Positions 28,844 through 38,168 of a stretch of 64,000 bases of DNA are shown one piece after another. Position 1 is the first letter of the stretch; each line of letters opens with the position of its first letter. The notes below the pieces were generated by a model. That model searched no databases. It worked only from the letters and a program-made list of their open reading frames with translations, and had not been told where the DNA came from. The stretch spans positions 1,674,001 through 1,738,000 of the forward strand of contig NZ_CP042220.2 of the NCBI RefSeq assembly GCF_007858975.2, in the 5' to 3' direction. The stretch comes from Dickeya poaceiphila. Its GTDB lineage: Bacteria > Pseudomonadota > Gammaproteobacteria > Enterobacterales > Enterobacteriaceae. Both the position numbers and the translations under genes were made by a program.

Positions 28844-28870
28844 GTCATTTTATGTACAGGGGATAAATGG

Positions 28871-30547
28871 ATGTTGTTAGTCAAACGAAATACACAAAGA
28901 CTGCTTTGGGGAGTAGCCGGTTCGATTTGGCTGGGCAGTCTGTTGACTTCGTTTTCCGTTCAGGCGGCACCAGACAGTGTGGCGGTAACCGCCGTGTCAA
29001 AAAATCATGCCTCTGTCACCCGTGCTCTGCCCGCGGGCATTACACCGCATTATCTCGGTGAATTAACCGCGCTCTATACGCGCCAGCACATGCAGCCGAT
29101 GTGGGGTGATAAACAGGTCGTCAACGCTTTTCAGCAGCAGTTGGCGGAACTCGCGCTTTCTGGTATTCAGCCACAGTTCACCACCTGGGTGAGCTGGTTA
29201 ACCGATCCTAAATTAAACGGTTTTGCCCGTGACGTAGTCCTGTCGGATGCCCTGCTGGGGTATATGCAGTTTGTCTCCGAGGTAGAAAGAAATGGCAACA
29301 ACTGGCTGTATGGCAGCGAGCCTTATAAGCTGGCTGCGCCGTCACCAGCGATGGTTGGACAGTGGCAGCAGGCCGTTGCATCGGGCAACGGCCTGGCGTT
29401 TATTGCATCGTTAGCGCCTCATCATTCCCAGTATGCAAAAATGCACGATGCGCTGAAAAATATGCTCACGGACAACCGCCCCTGGCCAAAACTGATACTG
29501 GCGGACTCATTACGTCCCGGTGATGAAAGCACCGCGTTACCGGTGTTGAAAGAGATTTTGCGGCGAACCAGTATGTTGACTCAGGATGGCCCGGCAATGC
29601 CGCTGTTTAACGATGCCTCGTCAGGCAGCTCGTCGTCACTGCGTTATGACGGAGAGGTAGTGGAAGCCGTAAAACGTTTCCAGCATTCGCAGGGGCTACA
29701 GGATGATGGCGTCATCGGCAAGCGCACCCGCGACTGGCTCAATGTGTCATCGCAAATGCGTGCTACTTTGCTGGCGTTAAATATTCAGCGTTTGCGGCTG
29801 GTGCCGGATAAAGTCAGCAGCGGCATCATGGTTAATATTCCTAACTATTCGCTCAGCTACTATCAAAATGGAGCAGAGATCCTGTCGTCGAGGGTGATTG
29901 TCGGCCAGCCTAAACGCAAGACGCCACTGATGATAAGCTCACTGAGCAATGTCGTGATGAACCCACCGTGGAATGTGCCGACTACGCTTACCCGTCAGGA
30001 TATTATTCCTAAGGTGATTCAGGACCCAGGGTATCTGCAGCGCCATGGATACACAGTATTGTCAGATTGGACCGAAAGCGCCCAGCCGATTGACCCGGCA
30101 ACGATCGACTGGCCGATGGTATCTGCCAACAACTTCCCGTACCGCCTGCGTCAGGCACCGGGAGACAGCAATTCGCTGGGGCGTTACAAGTTCAATATAC
30201 CCAATACGGATTCCATCTATTTGCATGATACGCCTAACCATAATCTGTTTCAGAAGGATATCCGGGCGCTGAGTTCGGGATGCGTGCGCGTTAATAAGGC
30301 TTCTGAGCTGGCAGCGTTGTTGTTACAGGATGCTGGGTGGAATAATGCGCGCATCTCATCAACGATAGAGCAGGGCAACACCACCTACGTGGCGGTACGC
30401 CAAAGGGTGCCGGTCAATTTCTATTATCTCACCGCCTGGGTCGCTGATGATGGTAAGCCGCAATTCCGCACAGATATTTACAATTATGATGATACGGTAA
30501 AAACCGGCGCACTGGCTTTGTCCAAAGTGGGATTATTATTACAGTAA
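28871..30547 (+). CDS. ldtD: L,D-transpeptidase LdtD (YcbB)
   Basis: The 558-residue exported enzyme forms 3-3 (meso-DAP to meso-DAP) cross-links in peptidoglycan. E. coli LdtD is 615 aa. It has an N-terminal signal peptide ending near VQAA (about residue 33), a scaffold region, a peptidoglycan-binding domain (RYDGEVVEAVKRFQHSQGLQDDGVIGKRT, about 256-284) and the YkuD catalytic domain. The latter has HDTPNHNLFQKDIRALSSGCVRV with nucleophile Cys471 and the capping-loop region before it. AGGGGA precedes the ATG at 28871. It is transcribed with mepK and gloC downstream as in E. coli, but mukB does not precede it. Confidence 0.96.
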   Translation: MLLVKRNTQRLLWGVAGSIWLGSLLTSFSVQAAPDSVAVTAVSKNHASVTRALPAGITPHYLGELTALYTRQHMQPMWGDKQVVNAFQQQLAELALSGIQPQFTTWVSWLTDPKLNGFARDVVLSDALLGYMQFVSEVERNGNNWLYGSEPYKLAAPSPAMVGQWQQAVASGNGLAFIASLAPHHSQYAKMHDALKNMLTDNRPWPKLILADSLRPGDESTALPVLKEILRRTSMLTQDGPAMPLFNDASSGSSSSLRYDGEVVEAVKRFQHSQGLQDDGVIGKRTRDWLNVSSQMRATLLALNIQRLRLVPDKVSSGIMVNIPNYSLSYYQNGAEILSSRVIVGQPKRKTPLMISSLSNVVMNPPWNVPTTLTRQDIIPKVIQDPGYLQRHGYTVLSDWTESAQPIDPATIDWPMVSANNFPYRLRQAPGDSNSLGRYKFNIPNTDSIYLHDTPNHNLFQKDIRALSSGCVRVNKASELAALLLQDAGWNNARISSTIEQGNTTYVAVRQRVPVNFYYLTAWVADDGKPQFRTDIYNYDDTVKTGALALSKVGLLLQ

Positions 30548-30741
30548 CTATGCGTAATCCGGGCAATTCCCGGATGATATCACCGGGTGTTGTGAAGCGA
30601 AAAACCGTGGGAGCCTGCGCCAGAGTCCGAAGAAAGCGGGTTGACGGGTCTGCTGCAGGCAGTTAAGGTGCAATGCGGTGCATTAGGTGCCGCTTCGCCT
30701 GTTATTCTCTTCGCTTTTTTAGCCCAGGGTACTCGATCTTT

Positions 30742-31290
30742 ATGGAACACATTGATAATCATCGACGCAAATGGCTGGCGCTTGGCGGTGCAGCCTTAGG
30801 AATAGCGCTGTTGCCAGGTCAATCGTTGGCTTCGTTATCCACTGCTCGTCCACGTATTCTCACACTGAATAATATTAATACCGGCGAGCACATCAAAGTC
30901 GAATTCTTTGATGGTCGTCGCTATAACAAAGCAGAGTTATCCCGATTGAATCACTTTTTTCGCGACTATCGGGCCAATAAAATCAAAACTATTGATCCCG
31001 CGCTGTTTGATCAGCTATACCGACTGCAGGTGATGTTAGGTTCTACCAAGCCGGTACAGCTGATCTCAGGTTATCGTTCTTACAGCACCAATGAAGATCT
31101 GCGGTCGCACAGTAAGGGCGTGGCGAAACAGAGCTATCACACCCAGGGCAAAGCGATGGATTTCCATATTGAAGGCGTTCAATTGGCGAATATCCGGAAA
31201 GCTGCTGTGAAAATGCGTGCGGGCGGTGTTGGTTATTACCCACAGAGCAACTTTGTGCACATTGATACCGGGGCTGTTCGCACCTGGTAA
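30742..31290 (+). CDS. mepK: Murein DD-endopeptidase MepK (YcbK)
   Basis: The 182-residue peptidase is related to M15 (YcbK/DUF882). In E. coli, MepK cleaves the 3-3 cross-links that LdtD-type enzymes make. The N terminus MEHIDNHRRKWLALGGAALGIALL carries a twin-arginine motif, so export by Tat is expected. Zinc ligands are predicted in YHTQGKAMDFHIEG (His and Asp) and NFVHIDTG (His). It has the same length as E. coli YcbK. The pairing with ldtD puts the enzyme that makes 3-3 links next to one that cuts them. Confidence 0.95.
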   Translation: MEHIDNHRRKWLALGGAALGIALLPGQSLASLSTARPRILTLNNINTGEHIKVEFFDGRRYNKAELSRLNHFFRDYRANKIKTIDPALFDQLYRLQVMLGSTKPVQLISGYRSYSTNEDLRSHSKGVAKQSYHTQGKAMDFHIEGVQLANIRKAAVKMRAGGVGYYPQSNFVHIDTGAVRTW

Positions 31291-31358
31291 TGTGAATGAC
31301 GGAATGGGCGAGGTAGGCTTTCTCCTCGCACAAGGATTTGAAGTAAGAACGGAGCGGT

Positions 31359-31997
31359 ATGAAGTACCAAATTATTCCTGTTACGGCTTTTAGCCAAAAT
31401 TGCACACTACTGTGGTGTGAGAAAACGTTGCAGGCCGCTATTGTTGATCCCGGTGGTGAAGCAGAAAAAATCAAACAGGCAGTGGCGCAGGCGGGTGTCG
31501 TCGTCACCCAGATTCTGCTGACGCATGGTCATCTGGACCATGTCGGTGCTGCTGTCGCGCTGGCTGAACACTATCAGGCGCCTATTGTTGGCCCGCAGCG
31601 TGCCGATGCTTTCTGGCTTGATGGATTACCTGCTCAGAGCCGCATGTTTGGGCTGAATGATTGTCCACCGTTGACGCCGACCCGCTGGCTGGAAGAGGGC
31701 GATACCGTCAGCATTGGCGAGTCGGTGTTATCTGTTGTGCATTGTCCGGGTCACACGCCGGGGCATGTGGTATTCATTGATAAGCAGGCACGCTTCGCTC
31801 AGGTGGGTGATGTTATTTTCCATGGCGGCATAGGGCGCAGCGATTTCCCACAGGGCGACCATCAGGCGCTGGTGGACTCTATTCGTAATAAGTTATTCCC
31901 TTTGGGGGATGATATCGTCTTTATTCCAGGTCATGGGCCGATGTCCACCTTCGGAGAAGAGCGCCTTAGCAATCCGTTTGTGCGCGATGCTGGCTGA
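31359..31997 (+). CDS. gloC: Type II glyoxalase GloC (YcbL), metallo-beta-lactamase fold
   Basis: The 212-residue cytosolic hydrolase hydrolyses S-lactoylglutathione in methylglyoxal detoxification. Metal motif [11 protein letters not shown] (HxHxDH, about 52-62), then HCPGHTPGH, the bridging Asp in [16 protein letters not shown] and a final IPGHGP are all present. GGAG lies shortly before the ATG. It matches E. coli YcbL (215 aa) and keeps its place after mepK. Confidence 0.95.
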   Translation: MKYQIIPVTAFSQNCTLLWCEKTLQAAIVDPGGEAEKIKQAVAQAGVVVTQILLTHGHLDHVGAAVALAEHYQAPIVGPQRADAFWLDGLPAQSRMFGLNDCPPLTPTRWLEEGDTVSIGESVLSVVHCPGHTPGHVVFIDKQARFAQVGDVIFHGGIGRSDFPQGDHQALVDSIRNKLFPLGDDIVFIPGHGPMSTFGEERLSNPFVRDAG

Positions 31998-32022
31998 CTC
32001 CTGTTTTATCTGCGTAAAAAAC

Positions 32023-32051
32023 AAAAAGCCAGCAGAACTGCTGGCTTTTTT
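32023..32051. terminator. Bidirectional terminator gloC/aspC
   Basis: A near-perfect 13-bp inverted repeat, AAAAAGCCAGCAG facing CTGCTGGCTTTTT, with T-runs on both strands, sits between the two convergent stops. Confidence 0.92.
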
Positions 32052-32095
32052 GTGTGCCGTCGCCCGTTTGAAAGGGAGTCAGGCAGGATGCATCA

Positions 32096-33286
32096 TCACA
32101 GCACGGCAACAATGGCTTCGCACAGCGGCGCCATGTTTTCCGGCGTCATACCTGCTACGTTGATTCGGCCAGAGTTGACGGCGTAGATACCGAATTCGTT
32201 GCGCAGGCGCAGTACCTGATCTTTGCTCAACCCGCTGAAAGAGAACATGCCGTTCTGATTGATAATGAAGGAGAAGTCCTGAGTAGCGCCTTTTTCCTGC
32301 AAGGTGCTGACAAACAGGTGACGCATACGCTGAATGCGTTCACGCATGGCCGTTAATTCCTGTTCCCAGATGTTACGCAACGACTCATTAGACAGCACGG
32401 TAGCCACGACAGCCGCACCGTGTGACGGTGGGTTGGAGTAGTTGGCACGAATTCCCGCCTTGACCTGGCTAAATGCCGTATCGGCAATCACGGCTTCTGC
32501 CGCCACGATAGTGCAGGCACCTACTCGCTCGTTGTACAGACCAAAATTCTTGGAGTAAGAACTGGCAACAATCAGCTCGGTGTGTTTGGCGGCAAAAATA
32601 CGCAGCCCTTCAGCGTCTTCATCCAGACCACGGGCAAAGCCCTGATAGGCGAAGTCAAACAGCGGCAGCCAGCCTTTTTCCAGCGCCAGTGCGGCCAGGT
32701 GTTCCCATTGCGCTTTGGTCGGGTCAATACCGGTAGGATTATGGCAACAGCCGTGGAACAGCACCACATCACCGGCTTGTGCCGCACTCAGGCTGGCCAG
32801 CATACCGTCAAAATCCAGCTCGTGGCGAGTTGCATCGTAATAGGTGTAATCACAGACGTCGAGACCAACGGCAGCGAAAACATTCTTATGGTTAGGCCAG
32901 CTCGGATTGCTTACCCAGATGCGTTTGGCGCTGGTCTGGGTGGCGATAAAGTCTGCTGCCACACGCAGGCCACCGGTGCCGCCCGGTGTCTGTGCGGTGC
33001 GTGCACGGTTGTTCGCAATGATCTCGCTCTGCTTACCGAATAACAGCTCCTGAGTGCAACGAGCGAATTCCGGTATGCCATCAATACTCAGGTAGTTTTT
33101 AGTGGTTTCGGTTTCCAGCAGCAGCTGTTCTGCTTTTTTTACGCTGGTGAGTACCGGCGTTTTACCGGTTTCATCTTTATAAACGCCGATCCCCAAATTG
33201 ATTTTGTGGGAGCGTTCATCAGCGCGGAACAGATCGGCCAGCCCCAGAATTGGGTCAGCAGGTGCGGCAGCGATTTTTTCAAACAT
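32096..33286 (-). CDS. aspC: Aspartate aminotransferase
   Basis: The 396-residue PLP enzyme interconverts aspartate/2-oxoglutarate and oxaloacetate/glutamate. It matches E. coli AspC (396 aa) from [20 protein letters not shown] to the C-terminal [17 protein letters not shown]. The PLP lysine is in [26 protein letters not shown] and SNPSWPNHK are cofactor and substrate sites. ATG at 33286 is chosen over an in-frame ATG five codons upstream because of alignment. Flanked by terminators on both sides, so probably monocistronic. The porin genes lie upstream, as ompF does in E. coli. Confidence 0.97.
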   Translation of the reverse strand: MFEKIAAAPADPILGLADLFRADERSHKINLGIGVYKDETGKTPVLTSVKKAEQLLLETETTKNYLSIDGIPEFARCTQELLFGKQSEIIANNRARTAQTPGGTGGLRVAADFIATQTSAKRIWVSNPSWPNHKNVFAAVGLDVCDYTYYDATRHELDFDGMLASLSAAQAGDVVLFHGCCHNPTGIDPTKAQWEHLAALALEKGWLPLFDFAYQGFARGLDEDAEGLRIFAAKHTELIVASSYSKNFGLYNERVGACTIVAAEAVIADTAFSQVKAGIRANYSNPPSHGAAVVATVLSNESLRNIWEQELTAMRERIQRMRHLFVSTLQEKGATQDFSFIINQNGMFSFSGLSKDQVLRLRNEFGIYAVNSGRINVAGMTPENMAPLCEAIVAVL

Positions 33287-33420
33287 TGCGAAGTAATCCA
33301 TAACAGAGATTAAATAGAAATAGCAGGTTAACGCCAGCGTCTGGCTTTGCCAACCGTTTGCATCAAAAGAAACGGAAATAGTGATGGCGGTGAAGCCGTC
33401 GAGATTTTTGCCTGAAAACC

Positions 33421-33450
33421 GGCAAAGTCGGCGCATATGCCGACTTTGCC
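33421..33450 (-). terminator. Terminator of the aspC-proximal porin
   Basis: GGCAAAGTCGGC (33421-33432) pairs perfectly with GCCGACTTTGCC (33439-33450). On the minus strand TTTT follows. It lies between the porin stop and the aspC start. Confidence 0.8.
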
Positions 33451-33476
33451 GCAGGTATCGGGAAGGTGTACACCTG

Positions 33477-34556
33477 TCAGAACTGATATACCAGACCGGT
33501 GAACACCGTATCACCGGTCTTTCTGGCAAATGGATTATCAGTGCTGCTTATCAGATTGCGCAAATAAGCCACATTCATAACCATATTCTTATTGAAGGTA
33601 TAATTTACCCCCAAACTGGCATACCGGGTGACATAACCACTGGTGCCTTGCCCAATATCCGTCTCATCGTATGCTCTGGCGGATACATAGGCTAGAGACG
33701 GCGTGAGTCCAAAATCAAAGTGATATTGCGCCACCGCCTCAAATATTTTGGTTTTATCAGCAAAGGCGGCGGTTGAGGTGCCAATTGGTGTCAGGTTATG
33801 GAGTATGCCGTACATCACCGCTAAATAGGTACGATTGGCATCGTATTTCACGCCGGCAGCCCAGGCGTCAGCCTTGTCGCCTTCATTTGTCGCTCGCTGT
33901 GCCGCTGTTCGGCTGACGGCTTCATAAGAGGCGATAACGCCGATACCGACAGGTGTGGTATACGCAGAAGAGACTCCCCAGCCATTACCGACCTGACGCG
34001 CCGGATCAGTGGAGTCATTGTGGCTGGACTGATATTGCAGCCCAATGTCCCATCCATCGACCAGACCAAAGAAGTTCTTGTTACGGTATGTCGCCACCCC
34101 GGCGGTGCGGCCAGTAATATTGTCGGTATAGCCTTGATCGCCGCCAAATTCAGGCAATACGTCGGTGTAGGATAAACCGTCATAGGCGATGCCTTTATTT
34201 CTGCCGTAATCAATACTGCCAAATTTATCGAACTTCAAACCGGCATAGGCGTAGCGGGTTTTCCCGTTATCGCCATTGGTGTCTTCCGCCTTGCTGGCAT
34301 CAAAATGATATTCGTAATTGCCGTAACCGGTAATATATGGGGTGATCTGCGTTTCACCTTTTACACCCAGTCGTGCATAAGTTGAATCACCATTGCTTTT
34401 GAAACTATTGGTGTTATCACCAAAGTAATAACCCGCTCGCACTTTGCCATACAAATCAAATTTATTACCCTGGTTATTATAAACTTCAGCCGCGCTGACC
34501 AAACCGGTTGAAGACAATAATACTGATGCGGTTAGCATAGTTATCAGATGCTTCAT
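33477..34556 (-). CDS. Outer-membrane general porin, divergent copy 1
   Basis: The 359-residue beta-barrel porin belongs to the OmpF/OmpC family and is trimeric by family. The signal peptide ([22 protein letters not shown]) is followed by [23 protein letters not shown]. The loop-3 region is [22 protein letters not shown], and the family C terminus ends in aromatic VYQF. Compared with the other two porins here it has a different signal peptide and a different last third ([26 protein letters not shown]), so it is a diverged paralogue. GAGGG is 11 bp from the chosen ATG; two further in-frame ATGs lie just upstream. Separate promoter and terminator. Confidence 0.93.
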   Translation of the reverse strand: MKHLITMLTASVLLSSTGLVSAAEVYNNQGNKFDLYGKVRAGYYFGDNTNSFKSNGDSTYARLGVKGETQITPYITGYGNYEYHFDASKAEDTNGDNGKTRYAYAGLKFDKFGSIDYGRNKGIAYDGLSYTDVLPEFGGDQGYTDNITGRTAGVATYRNKNFFGLVDGWDIGLQYQSSHNDSTDPARQVGNGWGVSSAYTTPVGIGVIASYEAVSRTAAQRATNEGDKADAWAAGVKYDANRTYLAVMYGILHNLTPIGTSTAAFADKTKIFEAVAQYHFDFGLTPSLAYVSARAYDETDIGQGTSGYVTRYASLGVNYTFNKNMVMNVAYLRNLISSTDNPFARKTGDTVFTGLVYQF

Positions 34557-34699
34557 TATCATCATTACCCTCACTAAATGTTAATCACCACTGAGGCATT
34601 TCTGCCTGACAGCAATAGAGATACAGCAGGAGCATTGTCGATGTGTTGTTATGTGCGCCCGCAGTCTTACATCAGGAGGGGGAGGTAACCAGAATGAAA

Positions 34700-34727
34700 G
34701 TGATACCAGAATGGTGTTGGTGAAATA
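34700..34727 (-). promoter_or_regulatory. Predicted promoter of porin copy 1
   Basis: Read leftward: -35-like TATTTC, 16-bp spacer ending TGG, -10-like TATCAC. The same layout occurs before the other two porins at the same distance from the start codon (139-145 bp from the shared TGATACCA to the ATG). The poor -35 and the GTGAAAYAT-type element over it suit an OmpR-dependent promoter. Confidence 0.6.
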
Positions 34728-34760
34728 TTATGTTTTTATTCGAATAAAAATATTATGTTT
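34723..34760. repeat. Palindrome within direct repeats upstream of porin copy 1
   Basis: AAATATTATGTTT occurs at 34723-34735 and 34748-34760 (25 bp apart). Between and overlapping them is the perfect 18-bp palindrome TTTTTATTCGAATAAAAA at 34733-34750. It covers and extends upstream of the predicted -35, so it is a probable regulator-binding cluster. Confidence 0.6.
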
Positions 34761-35042
34761 CATTTTTATTTATTTATTTTTTAATGAAAAACAATGGGTT
34801 ATTGCTGTATTGCTTTATTGGGTTTTTATTAATCTTATATGTAATTTTAAATATCGATGTCAGTATCGAATTTATTCTTATTAATACACCTGCTGTTTTA
34901 CCTCGTGACGGGTTTGTTCCACATCGTGGACGTAATAACGGAAGAGGGTGTGGTCGCGTCATAGCCGGGAAAAAACGGTGCGGGTGCGAATCACATGTGC
35001 TGCGGCGGAAAAATAACAATTGTGAAGAGCTACTGTGAAGAG

Positions 35043-35068
35043 AAAAAGCCGAGGCATAGCCTCGGCTT
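35043..35068 (-). terminator. Terminator of porin copy 2
   Basis: AAGCCGAGGC (35046-35055) pairs with GCCTCGGCTT (35059-35068) around ATA. On the minus strand five T's follow. Confidence 0.9.
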
Positions 35069-35101
35069 GATATGCGCTTACTTCAGAGAAGCAAGGCTGG
35101 A

Positions 35102-36250
35102 TTAGAACTGGTAAACCACACCGACAGCAACACGGTCGTTAGTTGCTTGTTTGTAGAGGTTGTCGTCTTTCAGCAGGTTGATGTCATACTCGGTGTAAGT
35201 CGAGAAGTTTTTGTTGAAAGAGTAGGTCAGGCCCAGGCTGGCGTATTTGACCAGATAATCGCTGGTTTTTTGGGCCGCAGTGTTATCTTCCGCTTTAGCT
35301 GATACGTAGCCGATAGACGGTTTCAGGCCAAAGTCGAAGTTATACTGTGCAACCGCTTCAAACACTTTGGTTTTGTCAAAGGCAGCAGTGGTGTGCTGAG
35401 AGACTCCGCTAATATTAAATTTATAAGTGTTACCGTAGGTCATATTACGGTATTCACCGTAGGTAGCGGCTACATAGATGTTGTTAGCATCGTATTTCAG
35501 GCCGGTCGCCCACATTTCAGCATCAGTACCACGGCCATCTTGTGCCTGGTCATTTGATGTAGCAGGTGATGTAGCATTAGAGAATGTATTCGCAGTACGT
35601 TTAGCATGGCCGTATGAACCGATAATACCTACGCCATACGGAGAGGTATAAGAGGTGGACAGGGCGTAGCCAGCGCCAGTGTTACTTTTGCGCGTTGTGG
35701 AATCAGAACGTGCTGACTGGTAGCTTAGGCCAAAGTTCAGGCCATCAACCAGACCGAAGAAGTTTTTGTTGCGGTAGTTCGCCACACCTGCACTGCGGCC
35801 AGTGAAACCGTCGTTGTAGGCAGAGTCGCCACCCCATTCCGGCAGCACGTCGGTGTAAGAGATACCATCGTAAGACACGTTGCGGTTACGACCGTAATCC
35901 AGAGAACCGAAATCAGCAAATTTCAGGCCGGCATAGGCATAACGAGTCTGACCAGCGGCGGTGGAATTTTTAGATTCTGTTTCTTCAGTACGGTTGGCGT
36001 TGAACTGATATTCAAAACGGCCATAACCAGTCAGGTCGCTGTTGATCTTGGTTTCGCCGGTGAAACCAAGACGGACATAACTTTGGTCGCCGCTGTTTCT
36101 ACCGGTGTTGTCTTTGGAGAAGTAGTGCAGACCGTCCAGTTTACCATTCAGGTTCAGTTTGTTGCCGTCTTTGTTATAAATTTCAGCCGCATTCGCTGCG
36201 CCAGCGGCCAGCAATGCCGGGATTACCACTGCAAGAATATTACGTTTCAT
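35102..36250 (-). CDS. Outer-membrane general porin, copy 2 (OmpF/OmpC family)
   Basis: The 382-residue porin has signal peptide MKRNILAVVIPALLAAGAANA and mature start AEIYNKDGNKLNLNGKLDGLHYF. Loop 3 is [22 protein letters not shown]; the last strand is DRVAVGVVYQF. Surface-loop segments (for example SNATSPATSNDQAQDGRGTD) differ from copy 3, while barrel strands are nearly identical, which is typical of porin paralogues exposed to phage and antibiotics. GAGGG lies 10 bp before the ATG. It allows passive diffusion of small hydrophilic solutes. It has its own promoter and terminator. Confidence 0.95.
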   Translation of the reverse strand: MKRNILAVVIPALLAAGAANAAEIYNKDGNKLNLNGKLDGLHYFSKDNTGRNSGDQSYVRLGFTGETKINSDLTGYGRFEYQFNANRTEETESKNSTAAGQTRYAYAGLKFADFGSLDYGRNRNVSYDGISYTDVLPEWGGDSAYNDGFTGRSAGVANYRNKNFFGLVDGLNFGLSYQSARSDSTTRKSNTGAGYALSTSYTSPYGVGIIGSYGHAKRTANTFSNATSPATSNDQAQDGRGTDAEMWATGLKYDANNIYVAATYGEYRNMTYGNTYKFNISGVSQHTTAAFDKTKVFEAVAQYNFDFGLKPSIGYVSAKAEDNTAAQKTSDYLVKYASLGLTYSFNKNFSTYTEYDINLLKDDNLYKQATNDRVAVGVVYQF

Positions 36251-36387
36251 TTATAAATAACCCTCATTGTGTTGGTTCACGTCCGATCATATTTACAGAG
36301 AAATCTGAATTGAACTTCTGCGATACGTCGGTGTCTATGTGTCCGAAGGCAGTGTTTCATTCATAATGATGATTATCCACTCCATAA

Positions 36388-36415
36388 ATGATACCAATTG
36401 ATGATTTGTGAAACA
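36388..36415 (-). promoter_or_regulatory. Predicted promoter of porin copy 2
   Basis: Read leftward: TGTTTC, 16-bp spacer ending TTGG, TATCAT. The overlapping GTGAAACAT (36408-36416) resembles an OmpR half-site (GAAACAT core), and further AT-rich near-repeats follow upstream to about 36450. The predicted leader is about 130 nt long. Confidence 0.65.
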
Positions 36416-36588
36416 TATTGTTTTTTTATGTTTAAATATGTAAAATTTGAGGCGTGTCACACTATAGTTGAGGGGCGTTTTTCGTTTTAGACGGGGTTTT
36501 AAATAATCTTAGTCATTATCTATATTTTAATCATAAGGTTATAAATTTTCTCCGTAAGAAAAAGTATGCATAACTAACATATTTTTTT

Positions 36589-36608
36589 CACATTAAGTGT
36601 GCTTTTTT
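36589..36608. terminator. Small hairpin with T-runs on both strands
   Basis: CACA/TGTG stem within CACATTAAGTGTG (36589-36601), flanked by TTTTTTT before and CTTTTTT after. A weak bidirectional terminator of an unidentified transcript is possible. Confidence 0.35.
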
Positions 36609-36829
36609 GTCATAAATTCTGCGTAAACTCTCTCTGTAACCTGTTTCAATGTGGTGCCATCGGCACACAACACATCAGTAAAAATGATTCCTCTCAAAAA
36701 TAACGTAATCAATTACGTTTCAGGTCAACACTGGCCCTTGAAGGTATGGTGAATTATGAGGTTTAAACGTTGTTGACCCTGCCAAATATGCCCGGCTGGT
36801 AACAGTGATTTGCTGTATGACAGACTATA

Positions 36830-36863
36830 AAAATAAAAATGCCGATCAAAAATTGATCGGCAT
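36830..36863 (-). terminator. Terminator of porin copy 3
   Basis: ATGCCGATCAA (36839-36849) pairs perfectly with TTGATCGGCAT (36853-36863). Read leftward it is followed by TTTTATTTTTA. Confidence 0.93.
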
Positions 36864-36910
36864 AGTTATAGTTTTCCGTTTTACGACCAGGTCGTTAACA
36901 GAGAACTACA

Positions 36911-38029
36911 TTAGAACTGGTAAACCACACCCACCGCAACGCGGTCATTGGTTGGCAGCTTATACTGGTTGTTATCTTTCAGCAGGTTGATGTCGTACTC
37001 AGTGTAGGTAGAGAAGTTCTTGTTGAACGCGTAGGTCAGACCCAGGCTAACGTACTTGGTGATGAAGTCGTTAGTGGCTTTACGGTCATCTTTCGCTTTA
37101 GCAGAAACATAACCTAAAGACGGAGTCAGGCCGAAATCAAAGTTGTACTGAGCAACCGCTTCAAATACTTTGGTTGTATCCAGTGCTTCTTTCTGATTTC
37201 CAGTTGTGTCAGTAAATTTGCTGACAGCACCCGGCTGGAAGGTATTGTTCGACGTGTAGCTTAAGTTATGGTACTCACCGTAGGTGGTGGCAACATAGAT
37301 GCTGTTAGCATCATATTTCAGACCGGTTGCCCAGGCTTCAGCTTTTTTGCCCTGGTTATCAAGCACCTGAGCCTGAGTACGGTTAGCCTGAGTATAAGAA
37401 CCGATCACACTTACGCCAAAAGGTGAAGTATAGCTGGAAGATGCTGCCCAGCCAGCACCAGTCTCTCTAGCTAAGTTGACAGAGTCATTGTGCGCGCTCT
37501 GGTAGCCCAGTGCGAAGTTCCAGCCATCAACCAGACCGAAGAAGTTTTTGTTGCGGTAAGTGGCAACACCGGCGTTACGGCCAGTCAGGCCATCAGTGTA
37601 AGCCTGGTCACCGCCAAATTCCGGCAGCACGTCGGTGTAAGAGATACCATCATAACCTACAGCGCGGTTACGACCGTAATCGATAGAACCGAAATCACCA
37701 AATTTCAGGCCGGCATAAGCGTAACGAGTACCACCCGCAGCGCTGTCGTTCTTAGCTTCAGTTTCTTCAGTGCGGTTAGCATTGAAATTGTACTCGAAAC
37801 GGCCATAGCCAGTCAGATCGCTGTTGATCTTGGTTTCGCCAGTGAAACCCAGACGAGCATAAGTCTGATCACCGCTGTTGCCGCTGTCTTTAGAGAAGTA
37901 ATGCAGACCAACAACTTTACCGTTCAGGTCCAGTTTGTTACCGTCTTTGTTGTACACTTCAGCTGCGTTAGCTGCGCCGGCAGCCAGCAGAGCCGGGATT
38001 ACCACTGCAAGAACATTGCGCTTCATCAT
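36911..38029 (-). CDS. ompF: Outer-membrane general porin, copy 3 (OmpF position)
   Basis: The 372-residue porin begins MMKRNVLAVVIPALLAAGAANA and continues AEVYNKDGNKLDLNGKVVGLHYF. Loop 3 is [19 protein letters not shown], with the PEFGGD acidic constriction motif of OmpF/OmpC, and the C terminus is VGVVYQF. It is the copy next to asnS, the place ompF holds in E. coli, so it is named by position; whether it behaves as OmpF or OmpC cannot be told. The MMKR start with GAGGG upstream resembles E. coli ompF. Regulation by OmpR and by leader-binding small RNAs is probable from the shared promoter and long leader. Confidence 0.94.
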   Translation of the reverse strand: MMKRNVLAVVIPALLAAGAANAAEVYNKDGNKLDLNGKVVGLHYFSKDSGNSGDQTYARLGFTGETKINSDLTGYGRFEYNFNANRTEETEAKNDSAAGGTRYAYAGLKFGDFGSIDYGRNRAVGYDGISYTDVLPEFGGDQAYTDGLTGRNAGVATYRNKNFFGLVDGWNFALGYQSAHNDSVNLARETGAGWAASSSYTSPFGVSVIGSYTQANRTQAQVLDNQGKKAEAWATGLKYDANSIYVATTYGEYHNLSYTSNNTFQPGAVSKFTDTTGNQKEALDTTKVFEAVAQYNFDFGLTPSLGYVSAKAKDDRKATNDFITKYVSLGLTYAFNKNFSTYTEYDINLLKDNNQYKLPTNDRVAVGVVYQF

Positions 38030-38168
38030 TATCAATTACCCTCATTGGTGTTATTCAGACTTCTGCATCACAATAAAAAAACCGTAGTGGAACTTTTTCG
38101 TGATAGCCGATGTCTTCCTGTGTCTGCACGCAGTTTTCCATTCAGCCGTCCGTTAATCTACCGTTTAA

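Larger units (their letters stand above)
28480..28870. other. Spacer selO to ldtD
   Basis: 391 bp without a credible gene. It holds a 25-bp palindrome (28707-28731), a -10-like TATACT (28734-28739) and three 18-bp tandem repeats (28790-28843), each described separately. Confidence 0.6.
34557..35101. other. Spacer between porin copies 1 and 2
   Basis: Very AT-rich, with no credible gene; short plus-strand frames have porin-leader or random composition. It contains the promoter of copy 1, the palindrome 34733-34750 and the terminator of copy 2. Confidence 0.6.
36251..36910. other. 660-bp spacer between porin copies 2 and 3
   Basis: No protein gene. It holds the copy 2 promoter with OmpR-like elements, then several inverted repeats (36589-36601, 36650-36669, 36702-36719, 36723-36778), and the copy 3 terminator at the right end. 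A small RNA is possible; see findings. Confidence 0.6.

Noticed and set aside
34651..35038. Two short plus-strand frames between porins 1 and 2
   Set aside because: They lie over promoter and terminator signals, are Phe/Ile/Tyr-rich from AT-rich DNA, and lack ribosome sites.
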